Source: Sphingomonas sp. Leaf20
Lineage (GTDB): Bacteria; Pseudomonadota; Alphaproteobacteria; Sphingomonadales; Sphingomonadaceae
Direction: 5' to 3'
Assembly (NCBI RefSeq): GCF_001421535.1
Contig: NZ_LMKN01000008.1
Span: 140,855-204,854, forward strand
DNA: 64,000 nt
Shown piece by piece: positions 8,145 through 15,925 of this stretch (position 1 is its first letter; every line of letters begins with the position of its first letter). The notes under the pieces are model-generated. The model had not been told where the DNA came from and searched no databases. It saw only the letters and a program-made list of their open reading frames with translations. Made by a program: the position numbers and the translations under genes.

Positions 8145-9446
8145 TCAGCGCGAACCCGGCCCCGTACGCGGGCCACTCGGCTTCCCCCCCGGACGACCCC
8201 GCCCGCCAGGCTTCGCGCCCTCGACCCGAGGCCCGCTCCGCGGCGCGCCGAACTTCGAGCCCGCGCCCGTCCGCGCGCCACCCGTCTTCGGCCCCGCGGG
8301 CTTGCCACCTGGTGCCTTGACGTCCTCCACGACACCGCGGCCGCGCCGCTCGCCACGCCGTTCCTTGCGCACCGACTTCGCATGCGCCCGCGCCCGCGAC
8401 TTGATCTCCTCACGCGACGGCGGCGTCTTCTCGTCAAGCTGCAGCGCGTCGCCGAGCTTCTCGTCGAAGCCCAGCTGTTTCAGGCTTTCCGCGAAATGCG
8501 TCGGCAGGTCGGCGGTCACGTCGATCGACCCGCCATCGGGGTGATCGACCCTGATGCGTCGCGCATGCAGATGCATCTTGCGCGAGATCCCGCCGGTCAG
8601 GAACGCCGCCGCGCCGCCATATTTCCCGTCGCCGACGATCGGATGCCCGATCGCCGCCATGTGCACGCGCAGCTGGTGCGTGCGCCCCGTGAACGGCTGC
8701 AGCTCGACCCACGCCGCACGGTTGCCCGCACGCTCGATCACGCGGTAGCGCGTCCGCGCGGGTGCGCCCTCGGCCTCGTCGACGTGCATCTTCTCGCCGC
8801 CGGTGCCGGGCTGCTTGCCGATCGGCAGCTCGATCATGCCGTCCTCGATCGACGGCACATCGACGACCAGCGCCCAATAGACCTTCCGCGCGGTGCGGCC
8901 TGAAAACGCCTTAGCGAAGAACGCCGCCGCGCGCGACGTGCGCGCCACCAGCAGCGCGCCGCTCGTATCCTTGTCGAGACGATGGACCAGCTTGGGCCGG
9001 CCCTCATTGTCATACTGGAGCCCGTCGAGCAGCCCGTCGACATGCTGCGTCGTCTTGGTCCCGCCCTGAGTCGCCAGACCCGGCGGCTTGTTCAGCACGA
9101 ACGCCTGGAAATCCTTGTGGATGACCATGCTCTGCGCGAGCTCGGTCTCTTCGTCCGACAGGATGACGCGCTCGCGGACGCGCCGGGGTTTGTCCACATC
9201 GGCCGCAGCCTTGTCGGCTTCGGGCGGGGGCACGCGGAGCATCTGCCCCGCCGCGATCCGGTCGCCCGGGGTCGCGCGCGCGCCGTCGACGCGCAGCTGG
9301 CCGGTACGCGCCCACATCGCCACCGTCGTGAAGCTCGTCTCGGGCAGATGCCGCTTGAACCACCGGTCGAGCCGGATGCCGTCATCGTCGAACCCGACAT
9401 TGTATTCGCGAAAGTTCGTATCGCTATCGTTTTTGCCCGCGGTCAT
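8145..9446 (-). CDS. rluC: RluA-family 23S rRNA pseudouridine synthase with long basic tail
   Basis: The enzyme converts specific uridines of 23S rRNA to pseudouridine; the RluC type is most likely. An S4 RNA-binding domain at about residues 20-75 (IRLDRWFKRHLPE, GQLRVDGARATPGDRI) is followed by the catalytic domain with HRLDKDTSG, in which Asp158 is the catalytic residue, and by FTGRTHQLRVHMAAIGHPI. The protein has 433 residues, longer than usual, because of a C-terminal tail of about 80 residues made of Arg, Gly, Pro, Lys and Ala. The start at 9446 overlaps the crcB stop by ATGA; an open frame continues upstream inside crcB but is a shadow. Confidence 0.92.
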   Translation of the reverse strand: MTAGKNDSDTNFREYNVGFDDDGIRLDRWFKRHLPETSFTTVAMWARTGQLRVDGARATPGDRIAAGQMLRVPPPEADKAAADVDKPRRVRERVILSDEETELAQSMVIHKDFQAFVLNKPPGLATQGGTKTTQHVDGLLDGLQYDNEGRPKLVHRLDKDTSGALLVARTSRAAAFFAKAFSGRTARKVYWALVVDVPSIEDGMIELPIGKQPGTGGEKMHVDEAEGAPARTRYRVIERAGNRAAWVELQPFTGRTHQLRVHMAAIGHPIVGDGKYGGAAAFLTGGISRKMHLHARRIRVDHPDGGSIDVTADLPTHFAESLKQLGFDEKLGDALQLDEKTPPSREEIKSRARAHAKSVRKERRGERRGRGVVEDVKAPGGKPAGPKTGGARTGAGSKFGAPRSGPRVEGAKPGGRGRPGGKPSGPRTGPGSR

Positions 9447-9817
9447 GCGACGGCCCTTACTGCGGAGAGACCCGCGAACAACGCGGCGATCGAACCGATC
9501 ACCGACACCAGGATATATCCGAGCGCGAGGCCCGGCGCGCCACGCTCGGCCATCGTGACGACGTCGAGCGAGAAGGAGGAAAAGGTCGTGAACCCGCCGA
9601 GCACGCCGACGCCGATCAGCAGCCGCCAGCCCTCGGGCGCCGCATTGCGCGCGAGCACGCCGACGAGCACGCCCATCAGCAGCCCGCCGACGAGGTTTAC
9701 CGCCAGCGTGCCGAACGGATAGCCCGCACCGAGCAGCGCGGTCATCGCGCGACCCGTCAGATAGCGCGCGCCGGATCCGACCGCACCACCGACCATGACG
9801 TAAAGAAGGGGAGACAT
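9443..9817 (-). CDS. crcB: CrcB/Fluc fluoride exporter
   Basis: This small inner-membrane protein (124 residues, four helices) forms dual-topology dimers that export fluoride. Family hallmarks are GGAVGSGARYLTGR, FGTLAVNLVGGLLMG with the pore asparagine, and the phenylalanine/threonine-rich GGFTTFSSFSLD. It is the first gene of a two-gene operon with rluC, which it overlaps by ATGA. The 124 bases between its start and the lipoprotein gene show no fluoride-riboswitch structure that I can recognise. Confidence 0.93.
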   Translation of the reverse strand: MSPLLYVMVGGAVGSGARYLTGRAMTALLGAGYPFGTLAVNLVGGLLMGVLVGVLARNAAPEGWRLLIGVGVLGGFTTFSSFSLDVVTMAERGAPGLALGYILVSVIGSIAALFAGLSAVRAVA

Positions 9818-9941
9818 GCCCGCGCCCTAGCGCGAATCGCACAAAACGGAAAGCAGCGTTGGCGGGGCGCGTGGGGTACGGCCTGGCGACGTGTCGGCGT
9901 GGCTGCCCGGTCGATCCTGCGCGCGCTCCGGCTTCGGCTCG

Positions 9942-10676
9942 TCAGCGTCCCGCGTTCGACACCAGGTCGACGTCGCTCCCGCCGTCGGCGCGCGGGGTCA
10001 CGTACACCACATACGCATCCTCGCCGCGAACGCCGCCCAGCACGTGCTGGCGTCCATCGGTGCTGTGCCCCGCGGAATAGCCCGCGGTGCTGGCCTTGGT
10101 GTAGTAATAATCGAGCAGGCGCTGGGTCGCCGCGCCGCTCGAAAAGCTGACGACACGCAGGCGGCAGCCCTGCTGGTCCGCACCCGCCGCTTCGGACAGC
10201 CGCGCATCGGGATAGAGCGGAAGATCGGCCGGCAGCCGGTTCGCCCAGCCCGCGCCATAGCCGATGGCGCGCGCGCAGGCCGCGGCGTTCGGCGTCCCTT
10301 GCCGTTCGGCAAGCGCGCCGAGCGTCAGCGCGCCGTCTGCGGCCTTGCAGTCGGGACAGTCGGTCGAGGGCGCAGGCGCACGCTTCAGCGTCCGCGGATC
10401 GACCGGATCACCGCGGCGGATGATCATGTCGGGCGGGATCGCGCCCGATGCGGGGCGGGTCGGCGGGCGGATCACGTCGTCGTTCGACGATTGCGTCAGC
10501 GCGGGGTCGACCATGATCTGATCGGCAAGCGCGGCGCGGAGTGCCGGGTCGTCCGCATTGCCGTTGGTCAGCTCGGCATCGAGGCTGGCAAGGTCCTGCT
10601 GATCGACCGCGGGCTTGTTGCACGCGACCAGCGCAAGCGGGAGGATCATCGCCACGACGGGGAGGGAGCGTATCAT
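9942..10676 (-). CDS. Putative lipoprotein
   Basis: This 244-residue protein starts with a lipoprotein signal: MIRSLPVVAMILPLALVAC, with Cys19 in a lipobox (LVAC) as the lipidation site. The mature part begins with a charged, low-complexity region, contains a CPDCK pair and two further cysteines (ACAR, QGCR), and ends with a mixed alpha/beta domain (LRVVSFSSGAATQRLLDYYYTKA, then AYVVYVTPRADGGSDVDLV). I do not recognise the family. The frame extends to 11057 but the ATG at 10676 opens the signal peptide. It is divergent from the small membrane protein gene at 10794. Confidence 0.8.
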   Translation of the reverse strand: MIRSLPVVAMILPLALVACNKPAVDQQDLASLDAELTNGNADDPALRAALADQIMVDPALTQSSNDDVIRPPTRPASGAIPPDMIIRRGDPVDPRTLKRAPAPSTDCPDCKAADGALTLGALAERQGTPNAAACARAIGYGAGWANRLPADLPLYPDARLSEAAGADQQGCRLRVVSFSSGAATQRLLDYYYTKASTAGYSAGHSTDGRQHVLGGVRGEDAYVVYVTPRADGGSDVDLVSNAGR

Positions 10677-10793
10677 CACGCGGACCTTATGCACCGGCGG
10701 GCGTGAAGAAAGCGTTTTTGGTCGCGAGAGCGGCAGAGAGGGGTTCGCCGCGCTTGTCTTGTCGCGGGCGGCGCGACTCGCCATGTTGGGAGC

Positions 10794-11015
10794 ATGCTCA
10801 ATATCGTCTCGATCCTCATCGGCCTCGTCACCCTCGCACTGGGCCTCGTCGCGTTCATCCCGCTGCTCGGATGGATGAACTGGCTCGTCATTCCGATCGG
10901 TATCGTCGGCGCGTCGGTCGGCGCGCTCTCGTCGGGCAATGCCGGGCGCAACCTGAACATCGTGCTGATCATCATCTTCGCGCTCCGGCTGATGCTCGGC
11001 GGCGGCATCATCTGA
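10794..11015 (+). CDS. Small membrane protein, two helices
   Basis: This 73-residue, very hydrophobic protein has two or three membrane segments (LNIVSILIGLVTLALGLVAF, GWMNWLVIPIGIVGASVGAL) separated from the last (LNIVLIIIFALRLMLGGGII) by a polar SSGNAGRN turn. It stands alone. Downstream is a hairpin that faces the opposite strand. The function is unknown; the composition and the clean start support a real gene. Confidence 0.65.
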   Translation: MLNIVSILIGLVTLALGLVAFIPLLGWMNWLVIPIGIVGASVGALSSGNAGRNLNIVLIIIFALRLMLGGGII

Positions 11016-11027
11016 TCCCATGAAAAA

Positions 11028-11051
11028 GGGCCCGGTGTCGCCACCGGGCCC
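11028..11051 (-). terminator. Intrinsic terminator of the first glycine-zipper gene
   Basis: A perfect 10-base-pair stem (GGGCCCGGTG / CACCGGGCCC) with a TCGC loop. On the minus strand it is followed by TTTTTCAT, so it ends the glycine-zipper gene whose stop is at 11075. On the plus strand no T-run follows. Confidence 0.85.
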
Positions 11052-11074
11052 CATCACGTCGTGTATCGCGCGGA

Positions 11075-11674
11075 TCAGCGGCAGCGCACGTTGCCGCGAT
11101 CGATCGACTGGCCGAGCACGGCGCCACCGCCCGCACCGATCAGCGTGCCGAGCAGCTGCGACCCGCCGCCCGCGATCACGTTGCCGAGCGCGCCGCCGGC
11201 AAGACCGCCGATGATCAGCCCGGTCGTGCCGTCGTTGCGGCGGCAGTAATAACGGCCGTTGCCGCCGCGATAGATGCGGTCGTTACGCCCAAGCCGACGC
11301 TCCTGATAATAACGGCCATCACGGTAATAGCGGTCGGCGAAATAGCCGCGCTGCCCGCGCTCGAAGCGGTTATGGTCATAACCGCGATAGCTTTGCCAGT
11401 TGCGCCCGTCGTTGCGGCGATCCTGGCGGATGTCGCGAATGTCACCGCGGCGATCCTGGCGCGCGTCGCGCACCTCGTCGCGATACTCACGACGTGCATC
11501 GCGCACGTCGCCGCGCGAATCGGCGCCGCGGACGTCGCGGCGATAGTCGCGACGCGCATCGCGGACCTGGTCGTTATATTTCTGGTTGGCGCCGCGAACC
11601 GTGGACTGCGCGGTGGCGGGAAGCGCGCCGAATGCCGTCGCCGCGAGTGCTGCCGAAAGAAGCGCGATACGCAT
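11075..11674 (-). CDS. Exported glycine-zipper protein with Asp/Arg-rich region
   Basis: A 199-residue protein with a Sec signal peptide (MRIALLSAALAATAFGALPATAQ), then about 80 residues of Asp/Arg/Tyr-rich sequence with quasi-repeats (RDARRDYRRDVRGADSRGDV, RDARREYRDEVRDARQDRRG), then a C-terminal glycine-zipper domain (GLIIGGLAGGALGNVIAGGG, GTLIGAGGGAVLGQSID) ending NVRCR. Glycine-zipper 2TM proteins of this kind are often placed in the outer membrane or periplasm. The ATG at 11674 opens the signal peptide. A terminator follows. It is paralogous to the gene at 12305-12613, on the other side of the OsmC gene. Confidence 0.82.
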   Translation of the reverse strand: MRIALLSAALAATAFGALPATAQSTVRGANQKYNDQVRDARRDYRRDVRGADSRGDVRDARREYRDEVRDARQDRRGDIRDIRQDRRNDGRNWQSYRGYDHNRFERGQRGYFADRYYRDGRYYQERRLGRNDRIYRGGNGRYYCRRNDGTTGLIIGGLAGGALGNVIAGGGSQLLGTLIGAGGGAVLGQSIDRGNVRCR

Positions 11675-11782
11675 CAAATGTCTCCTGACTGTCTTGCGCG
11701 ATGAACGGCCGGCTGCCGTCCGGAGTTGCGTGAACCGCAAACTACGATTCGTTCAGCCGGCCGTCAGGGACACGTCGTCCGA

Positions 11783-12208
11783 TCAGGCGAGCGTGTGCTC
11801 GAGCGTGATCTCGGCGTTCAGGACCTTCGACACCGGGCAGTTTGCCTTGGCATCCGCGGCGATCGCCTCGAATTCCTCGGGCGAGATACCCTCGACCTTG
11901 GCGTTCAGCGTCAGCGCCGACTTGGTAATCTTGAACCCGTCGCCGTCCTTGTCGAGCGTCACCTTCGCGCTGGTCTCGAGCGTGCCCGCCTCATAGCCCT
12001 TGCCCGCGAGCGCGAAGCTCAGCGCCATCGTGAAGCAGCTCGCATGCGCGGCGGCGATCAGCTCCTCCGGGTTGGTACCGGGCTCGTTCTCGAACCGCGT
12101 GTTGAAGCCATAGGGGCTGTCCGAGAGCACGCCCGACTGTGTCGAGACATGGCCCTTGCCGCTCTTGCCGAGGCCGTCATATTTGGCCGAACCGCTGCGT
12201 GTGGTCAT
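11783..12208 (-). CDS. OsmC-type peroxiredoxin
   Basis: This 141-residue OsmC/Ohr superfamily protein reduces organic or fatty-acid hydroperoxides using two cysteines. Cys58 (HAASCFT-type motif, here AAHASCFTM) and Cys124 (KANCPVSK) are both present, and NPEELIAAAHASC is the classical OsmC block. It is closer to OsmC (osmotic stress) than to Ohr by length and motifs. The start at 12208 has a strong Shine-Dalgarno (GGAAGGAAG). An in-frame extension to 12259 would run through the terminator of the upstream gene, which argues against it. Confidence 0.92.
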   Translation of the reverse strand: MTTRSGSAKYDGLGKSGKGHVSTQSGVLSDSPYGFNTRFENEPGTNPEELIAAAHASCFTMALSFALAGKGYEAGTLETSAKVTLDKDGDGFKITKSALTLNAKVEGISPEEFEAIAADAKANCPVSKVLNAEITLEHTLA

Positions 12209-12229
12209 CGTTCTTCCTTCCAGGACATG

Positions 12230-12263
12230 AAAAAGGGGCGCCGCGGTTTCCCGCGACACCCCT
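12230..12263 (-). terminator. Intrinsic terminator of the second glycine-zipper gene
   Basis: On the minus strand a GC-rich stem with arms AGGGGTGTCGCGG and CCGCGGCGCCCCT (one mismatch region) and a GAAA loop is followed by TTTTTC. It lies between the glycine-zipper gene (stop 12305) and the OsmC start (12208), so the two are separate transcripts. Confidence 0.8.
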
Positions 12264-12304
12264 CCTCAACGCGCAACTCGCCAAATGGCGGCGCGTGATT
12301 TTAT

Positions 12305-12613
12305 TTAGCGGCAACGACGGTTGTTGTTGCTGCTGCCCTTGTCGATCGCGCGACCGGCGAGCGCACCCGCGGCGGCACCGCCCAGCGTGCCGAGCGTACG
12401 GTCGCCGCGCGTATCGATCGTCCGGCCGAGCAGGGCGCCACCGACGCCGCCAATGATCGTACCCGTGGTACCGTTGTTCTTCTTGCAATAGACGCGGCCA
12501 TCGCGCCCGCGCCACTCACGCTTGCCGCGCTGCGCATCCGCCGCCGAGATCGGCACTGCCATCGTCGGCAGGACAAGGGCGGTCGCGCTCAGTGCCATGA
12601 TCAACTTACGCAT
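12305..12613 (-). CDS. Exported glycine-zipper protein, short paralogue
   Basis: A 102-residue exported protein: signal peptide MRKLIMALSATALVLPTMAV...SAADA, a short basic segment with VYCKKNNGTTG, then a glycine-zipper pair (GTIIGGVGGALLGRTIDTRG, GTLGGAAAGALAGRAIDKG) and a C-terminus NNNRRCR. The motif order CxxNxGTTG - IIGG - LG - ID - RCR matches the longer protein at 11075-11674, which indicates an old duplication. The start is the ATG at 12613, with GGGAG upstream. Its terminator lies just before the OsmC gene. Confidence 0.82.
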   Translation of the reverse strand: MRKLIMALSATALVLPTMAVPISAADAQRGKREWRGRDGRVYCKKNNGTTGTIIGGVGGALLGRTIDTRGDRTLGTLGGAAAGALAGRAIDKGSSNNNRRCR

Positions 12614-12856
12614 CGTTTTTACTCCCATTTGAATGATCTGTTTGCGTAACGGTCGGACTTTACCGGCGGTTGCATGAACCCAAAACAACGTCGCGTTCAT
12701 CCAGCGCAGTACGGGCCGCCCGCCAACTTATCCCCGCTATCCACAGGCGGTTTTCCACACGGCACGCCGGGGCGGACCAAAAAACGCGCAGGTCTCATCG
12801 GCGTCCAGTCGCGATCCCGGCTTGTGCGCGACGCGGGAGCGGGTACGCCGCTGTCC

Positions 12857-13504
12857 ATGCTGCCCGTCGCCATCCTCCCGCCCGAAATCCTCCCCGCCGC
12901 CGCGCGCTGGCTCGATCTGGCCGGGCTCGCCGTGTTCGCTGCGTCGGGCGCCCTCGCCGCGGCCAAGCGCGGGCAGACCTTCGTCACGCTGATCTTCTTC
13001 GGACTCATCACCGGCGTCGGCGGCGGGACCGTTCGCGATCTGCTGATCGACGCGCCGGTGTTCTGGATCCACGACGCGCGGGCAGCGAGCATGTGCCTGT
13101 TCGTCGCGACGCTGATCTGGACGACGCCCGCGCGGTGGTGGCGCGACGAGGCGCTGGGCTGGTTCGACGCGGTCGGGCTCGCCGCCTATGCGGTCTTTGG
13201 CGCCGCCAAGGCGCTGGGCTACGGCGTTCCACCGGTGCCCGCGGCGCTGATGGGGGTGATCTCCGCCTGTGTCGGCGGGATCATCCGCGACGTGCTGGCG
13301 GGCGAGCCGTCGATCCTGATGCGCCCCGAACTCTACGTCACCGCCGCCGCGCTGGCGTCGGCGACCTATGTCATCCTCGTCCTGCTGGGGCTCCCAGTCG
13401 GCTGGTCCGCGGTGATCGCGGCGAGCGCAGGGTTCACCTTGCGCGCGCTCGCGATCCGCTATCACCTCGCGCTACCCGCCTATGCGGAGCGCGCCGACCC
13501 GTAA
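12857..13504 (+). CDS. TRIC/UPF0126 (YadS-like) membrane protein
   Basis: A 215-residue protein with about seven membrane helices made of two related halves, each with a glycine-rich kinked helix ending in an Arg-Asp pair: GLITGVGGGTVRDLLID and ISACVGGIIRDVLAGEPSIL. This is the hallmark of the bacterial trimeric intracellular cation channel family (UPF0126, YadS). Such proteins form monovalent-cation channels in vitro; the role in vivo is uncertain. The ATG at 12857 gives a normal N-terminus; the open frame to 12674 adds a non-conserved, Arg/Pro-rich leader. Confidence 0.86.
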   Translation: MLPVAILPPEILPAAARWLDLAGLAVFAASGALAAAKRGQTFVTLIFFGLITGVGGGTVRDLLIDAPVFWIHDARAASMCLFVATLIWTTPARWWRDEALGWFDAVGLAAYAVFGAAKALGYGVPPVPAALMGVISACVGGIIRDVLAGEPSILMRPELYVTAAALASATYVILVLLGLPVGWSAVIAASAGFTLRALAIRYHLALPAYAERADP

Positions 13505-13512
13505 GCGACGCG

Positions 13513-15387
13513 TCAGAACCCGATCCGCGCGAGCAGCAGGTCGAGCAGCCGCGCGTCGCTGACATCGCCCGCGCTCGGGCCGATCCCGCCGCATTCGAGG
13601 CAGGTCGCCTGGATCGACCCCGCGCTCGCCAGCCGCTTCATGTCGCCCAGCGCGCGCGCGACCATCTGGCGACGCTCGACCGCGATCCGGCCAAAGGCGT
13701 CGCTGCCGGTGGTGGTGTCGTCATCGCCGGCATCGAAGTCGCTGGCGAGCCGCGCGAGGAAGCCCGGCGGCTTTTCGAGATATTCGGCATGCACCTTGGT
13801 CGGGTCGAGCCTGGCGCGCTTCGCCGCCTCGTCGATCGCGTCCTTCAGCGTGCCGAACCGGTCGACCAGTCCGATCTGGCGTGCGGTGCCGCCATCCCAG
13901 ACACGGCCCTGCGCGATCGCATCGACGCGCGCCGGGCTGAGATGGCGCGATGCCGCGACGCGCGCGATGAACTGGCGATAGCCATTCTCGATCCCCGCCT
14001 GGATCAGCGTGTCGAACATCGGCGTGGTGCCGCCGACGATATCGGGCTGCCCCGACAGCGGCGTCGTCTTCACGCCGTCGGTGGTGATGCCGATCTTGGC
14101 GAGCGCATTCTCGAACGTCGGGATGATCCCGAAGATGCCGATCGACCCGGTGATCGTGCCCGGCTCGGCGAAGATCGCGTCCGCGGGGGTCGACACCCAA
14201 TAGCCACCCGATGCCGCCATTCCGCCCATCGAGACGACGACCGGCAGGCCCTTCTTCTTCGCCTCGAGGATCGCGAGCCTGATCTGCTCCGACGCCAGCA
14301 CCGACCCGCCCGGCGAATCGACGCGCACGACCAGCGCCTTGAGGTTCTTCTTGGCCAGCCCGTCGAGCATCGCCTTCTCGATCGTCTTGCCCGCGGCGGT
14401 GCCCGCGCCGCCCTCGCCGTCGACGATGTTGCCCGCGACGGTCAGCACGCCGATCGCATCGCCCCCCGTCGGCAGCGGGTTCGCGCGGACCCAGGCGTCG
14501 TACGTGATCTTCGCATAGGCGCCGACCGGCTTGCCGGTCTCGACGCCGGCGATCTCGGCCACGCGTTTGCCGAACGCGGTCCGGTCGCCGAGCTTGTCGA
14601 CGATCCCCGCGCGCAGGTTGGCGGTTGCGATATCGCCGTTGGTTGCCAGCACCGCGGCGTCGGGACGCGCGACGAATTGCGCGATCTGCGCTTTGGGCCG
14701 CGACTTGGCGACCGCCTCGCGCCACTGGTCGAACAGCGTGCCGTACAGCGCCTGGCTCGCGGCACGCGCGTCGTCGCTCTGGCTGGTGCGCGTATAGGGC
14801 TCGACGAACGACTTGTAGCGCCCGACGCGGTAGACGTGCGTGTTAACGCCGAGCTTGTCGATCAGCCCCTTGTAGAAGATCTGGTTGCCGCCCGGCCCCA
14901 TGAAGAGCGTCCCGCCGAGCGGGTTGACCCAGATCTCGCTGGCATTCGCCGCCAGTCGGTATCCGCCATCGGTATAGGCGGTCGCATAGGCGAGCACGGG
15001 CTTCTTGGCGGCGCGGACGCGCGCGAGCGCATCGCCGATCTCGCCCAGCGCGGCGGGATAGGCGCCGGTGAACCCGTCGAGGTCGAGCACGACGGCCTTG
15101 ACCCGGCTGTCGGTCCGCGCGGTATCGATCGCGCGGACGACGTCGCGCAGGCGGAACTGCTTGGGCGTGTTCTGTCCCGACAGCGACGCGAACGCGGCGG
15201 GCTCCGCGGGCTGCTCGACGATCGAGCCATCGAGGTCGAGCACCAGTGCGCCGTCCTTGATCGCCTTGGTCCCCGGCCGCGCGTTGAGCGCCGCGAAGAC
15301 CAGACCGAAGAACAGCAGCATCGCGATCAGGACGAGCGCGTCCTTGATCCCGACCAACAGCTTCCATGCGCCGCGTACCAGCTTCAC
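13513..15387 (-). CDS. sppA: Signal peptide peptidase SppA, long (67K) form
   Basis: This inner-membrane serine protease degrades cleaved signal peptides. It has 624 residues, the two-domain long form. An N-terminal anchor at about residues 16-36 (DALVLIAMLLFFGLVFAAL) precedes two ClpP-like halves. The catalytic dyad is Lys192 in GRYKSFVEPYTR and Ser393 in GMAASGGYWVS, and the GSIGIFG block follows. The C-terminus has an acidic linker (DAGDDDTTTGSD). The start at 15387 gives MKLVRGAWKLLVG. It is convergent with the TRIC-like gene (8-base gap). Confidence 0.94.
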   Translation of the reverse strand: MKLVRGAWKLLVGIKDALVLIAMLLFFGLVFAALNARPGTKAIKDGALVLDLDGSIVEQPAEPAAFASLSGQNTPKQFRLRDVVRAIDTARTDSRVKAVVLDLDGFTGAYPAALGEIGDALARVRAAKKPVLAYATAYTDGGYRLAANASEIWVNPLGGTLFMGPGGNQIFYKGLIDKLGVNTHVYRVGRYKSFVEPYTRTSQSDDARAASQALYGTLFDQWREAVAKSRPKAQIAQFVARPDAAVLATNGDIATANLRAGIVDKLGDRTAFGKRVAEIAGVETGKPVGAYAKITYDAWVRANPLPTGGDAIGVLTVAGNIVDGEGGAGTAAGKTIEKAMLDGLAKKNLKALVVRVDSPGGSVLASEQIRLAILEAKKKGLPVVVSMGGMAASGGYWVSTPADAIFAEPGTITGSIGIFGIIPTFENALAKIGITTDGVKTTPLSGQPDIVGGTTPMFDTLIQAGIENGYRQFIARVAASRHLSPARVDAIAQGRVWDGGTARQIGLVDRFGTLKDAIDEAAKRARLDPTKVHAEYLEKPPGFLARLASDFDAGDDDTTTGSDAFGRIAVERRQMVARALGDMKRLASAGSIQATCLECGGIGPSAGDVSDARLLDLLLARIGF

Positions 15388-15560
15388 CTGCGTCTCCTCG
15401 TACCGGCCATGCCGGTTGATCCGATGCCGGCGATGCCGGTTTTGCCGCGACGATAGCCGTGTGTGTCATGCGGGAGCAATACGCTTATCCAATTCCGGGC
15501 CCAGCCGATCCGCGTGTCCTGCACCTGATTCACCGCAGCCATCCGGAAGCGCCACCCCCC

Positions 15561-15647
15561 ACCGTCATCCTGACGAAAGTCAGGACCCAGAGCCAAGCAG
15601 GGCAGCGCTGCGTAACCCTGGATCCTGACTTTCGTCAGGATGACGGT
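15561..15647. repeat. GTCATCC-family palindromic repeat, copy 4
   Basis: One of the best-preserved copies: ACCGTCATCCTGACGAAAGT at the left and ACTTTCGTCAGGATGACGGT at the right are exact reverse complements, with ATCC blocks inside and a centre GAGCCAAGCAGGGCAGCGCTG. It sits in the 538-base spacer between the divergent sppA and MATE genes (15388-15925), where no gene is seen. Confidence 0.88.
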
Positions 15648-15774
15648 GGAGGGGGCGGGACGAAAGCGCTCCTCCGCGCGCGCCGCACACCGCTCGCACC
15701 GGCCGACATGACCCTCACGGCCCGCCCCCACCCCGCCCCCGCGCCGTCACCGCAACATCTCCTGACCCACCCCC

Positions 15775-15809
15775 CCGTCATCCTGACGAAAGTCAGGATC
15801 CAGAACCCA
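15775..15809. repeat. Half copy of the GTCATCC-family repeat
   Basis: CCGTCATCCTGACGAAAGTC followed by AGGATCCAGAACCCAG is the left half of the repeat. No matching right arm follows (the next sequence is CCCCGGCCCCGCGGCTCC), so this copy is truncated. It lies 128 bases after the full copy 4 and 117 bases before the MATE start. Confidence 0.75.
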
Positions 15810-15925
15810 GCAGGCCGACCCCGGCCCCGCGGCTCCCGACCAGTCACAACGGGTCGTCCACCCGGCGTCGCGCGCAGGGCATATCGCGGGTGCCTCCCTG
15901 CACAAATCCGGCTAGGGGCGAGCGG

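Noticed and set aside
9818..9941. Possible fluoride riboswitch before crcB
   Set aside because: The 124-base spacer shows no recognisable pseudoknot pattern of the crcB motif; a covariance-model search would decide.
12670..15456. A 928-codon open frame on the plus strand opposite sppA
   Set aside because: It is antisense to a clear sppA with intact catalytic residues and also covers the TRIC-like gene in another frame; its translation is Arg/Asp/Ala-rich low-complexity, as expected for a shadow in GC-rich DNA.
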